This document shows, piece by piece, positions 13,804 to 14,354 of a DNA stretch of 14,354 bases. The translations under genes were made by a program, and so were the position numbers. Under the pieces are notes generated by a model. That model made no database searches, was not told where the DNA came from, and saw only the letters and a list, made by a program, of their open reading frames with translations. Every line of letters begins with the position of its first letter. The first letter of the stretch is position 1. The stretch is from Rhizobium sp. Q54 (GTDB lineage: Bacteria; Pseudomonadota; Alphaproteobacteria; Rhizobiales; Beijerinckiaceae), in the NCBI GenBank assembly GCA_945901195.1, contig CAMDKB010000057.1, forward strand, positions 1 to 14,354, given 5' to 3'.

Positions 13804-14354
13804 ATGAACAAGGCGGTTCCGTGGAGCATAAAGGGCGTCGATTTTGACGCTCGCACGGCGGCAAAAGAAGCGGCAAGGCGAGCTGGTATGACGCTGGGCG
13901 AATGGCTCAACAGCGTCATCGCGGACCAGGCTGCAGAAAACGGTATTGATCCTGACGAAATCGGCGAAGACGAGCGCGTCGCCGCTGTCAGGTCGCGGCT
14001 GGAACGCATGTCGCCATCCGGGGCTGCTCCGCAGTCCGGTGGACTGCGCCGCCGTGCCAACCGGCCCGGCCCTCCGCGCGCCCGGGTCTCTGAAGCCGAA
14101 TTCGAACCGGATTATCCCGGCCATGAAGATTATTCGGACCGCTCGCCACAACAGGCCTGCCGGTTGCGAGCGCCGGCTTACGGGCGCGAAATCCCGTTTG
14201 CACCGCCGTCTCGCATGCCCGGGTATGCCGATTACGATGGCGAACGATTTGCTTATCGGTCTGCGCCAGGCGCCGAAGCTCTGCTCGACGACGCTGTGCG
14301 CTCGTTTGAATGGCGGGCCCGCCGAGACAGCGCCGAGACCAGCGCCGCGCTCGA
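13804..14354 (+). CDS. PodJ-like polar localisation protein, N-terminal part (cut by window end)
   Basis: From ATG 13804 the frame stays open to the window end, giving 183 residues without a stop. The first 45 residues contain PWSIKGVDFDARTAAKEAAR and RAGMTLGEWLNSVIADQAAE. This closely follows the N-terminal signature of Caulobacter PodJ and of the Rhizobiales PodJ-like and SEL1-repeat proteins (PWSVKGI-x-AREAAKEAARRAGMTLGEWLN pattern). Those are large proteins with cytoplasmic coiled coils, usually one membrane helix and periplasmic SEL1 or peptidoglycan-binding domains, and they organise a cell pole. After residue 45 the sequence is acidic, then Arg/Pro-rich and disordered (55-150), with a possible helical region starting at about 160, as in the family. 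The GGGTGG-like site just upstream supports the start. The upstream GANTC pair and CtrA-like box fit cell-cycle control. The C-terminal domains are outside the window. Confidence 0.75.
   Translation, partial: MNKAVPWSIKGVDFDARTAAKEAARRAGMTLGEWLNSVIADQAAENGIDPDEIGEDERVAAVRSRLERMSPSGAAPQSGGLRRRANRPGPPRARVSEAEFEPDYPGHEDYSDRSPQQACRLRAPAYGREIPFAPPSRMPGYADYDGERFAYRSAPGAEALLDDAVRSFEWRARRDSAETSAAL

Overview
The window looks like the chromosome of an alphaproteobacterium, most likely in the Hyphomicrobiales (Rhizobiales). The evidence is moderately high GC, a CbrA-like symporter-kinase hybrid, a MerR / acyl-CoA dehydrogenase / thiolase / FadJ gene block, and a final open reading frame with the PodJ-type N-terminal signature of that class. 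I see no mobile element, CRISPR array, tRNA or rRNA. The taxonomic call is an inference from protein style, not from a marker gene.

Left part (1-5575). mscL (minus strand) is divergent from a gene for a small IHF/HU-family protein with an extra N-terminal tail. Next on the plus strand is a 1173-residue hybrid sensor kinase: sodium/solute-symporter domain, STAC-like region, PAS, HisKA, HATPase and a receiver. Thirteen bases after its stop begins an FkbM-like methyltransferase gene, so the two are probably one transcription unit. That unit converges on the next one with only 2 bp between stop codons.

Middle (5578-12656, all minus strand). A lipid-degradation operon reads right to left: long acyl-CoA dehydrogenase (597 aa), thiolase (402 aa), bifunctional enoyl-CoA hydratase/3-hydroxyacyl-CoA dehydrogenase (736 aa), a hot-dog thioesterase and a YqjM-type old yellow enzyme. 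The first three supply the classical beta-oxidation steps from acyl-CoA to acetyl-CoA. The thioesterase could release CoA from stalled intermediates, and the OYE could reduce activated C=C bonds. A 17-codon ORF with a good Shine-Dalgarno sequence sits between the thiolase and fadJ genes.

Right part (12657-14354). The operon's upstream region carries a perfect 18-bp palindrome overlapping a plausible -10 element, a likely operator. Beyond it is a cysteine-free MerR-family regulator gene on the same strand, separated by two hairpins. Divergent from merR, and cut by the window end, is a PodJ-like polar-organiser gene. Its leader holds two closely spaced GANTC sites and a CtrA-like box, which suggests cell-cycle control.

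Nothing here is clearly a new defence or mobile system. The points most worth checking are the palindromic operator, the kinase-methyltransferase pair, the mini-ORF and the cell-cycle-type promoter.
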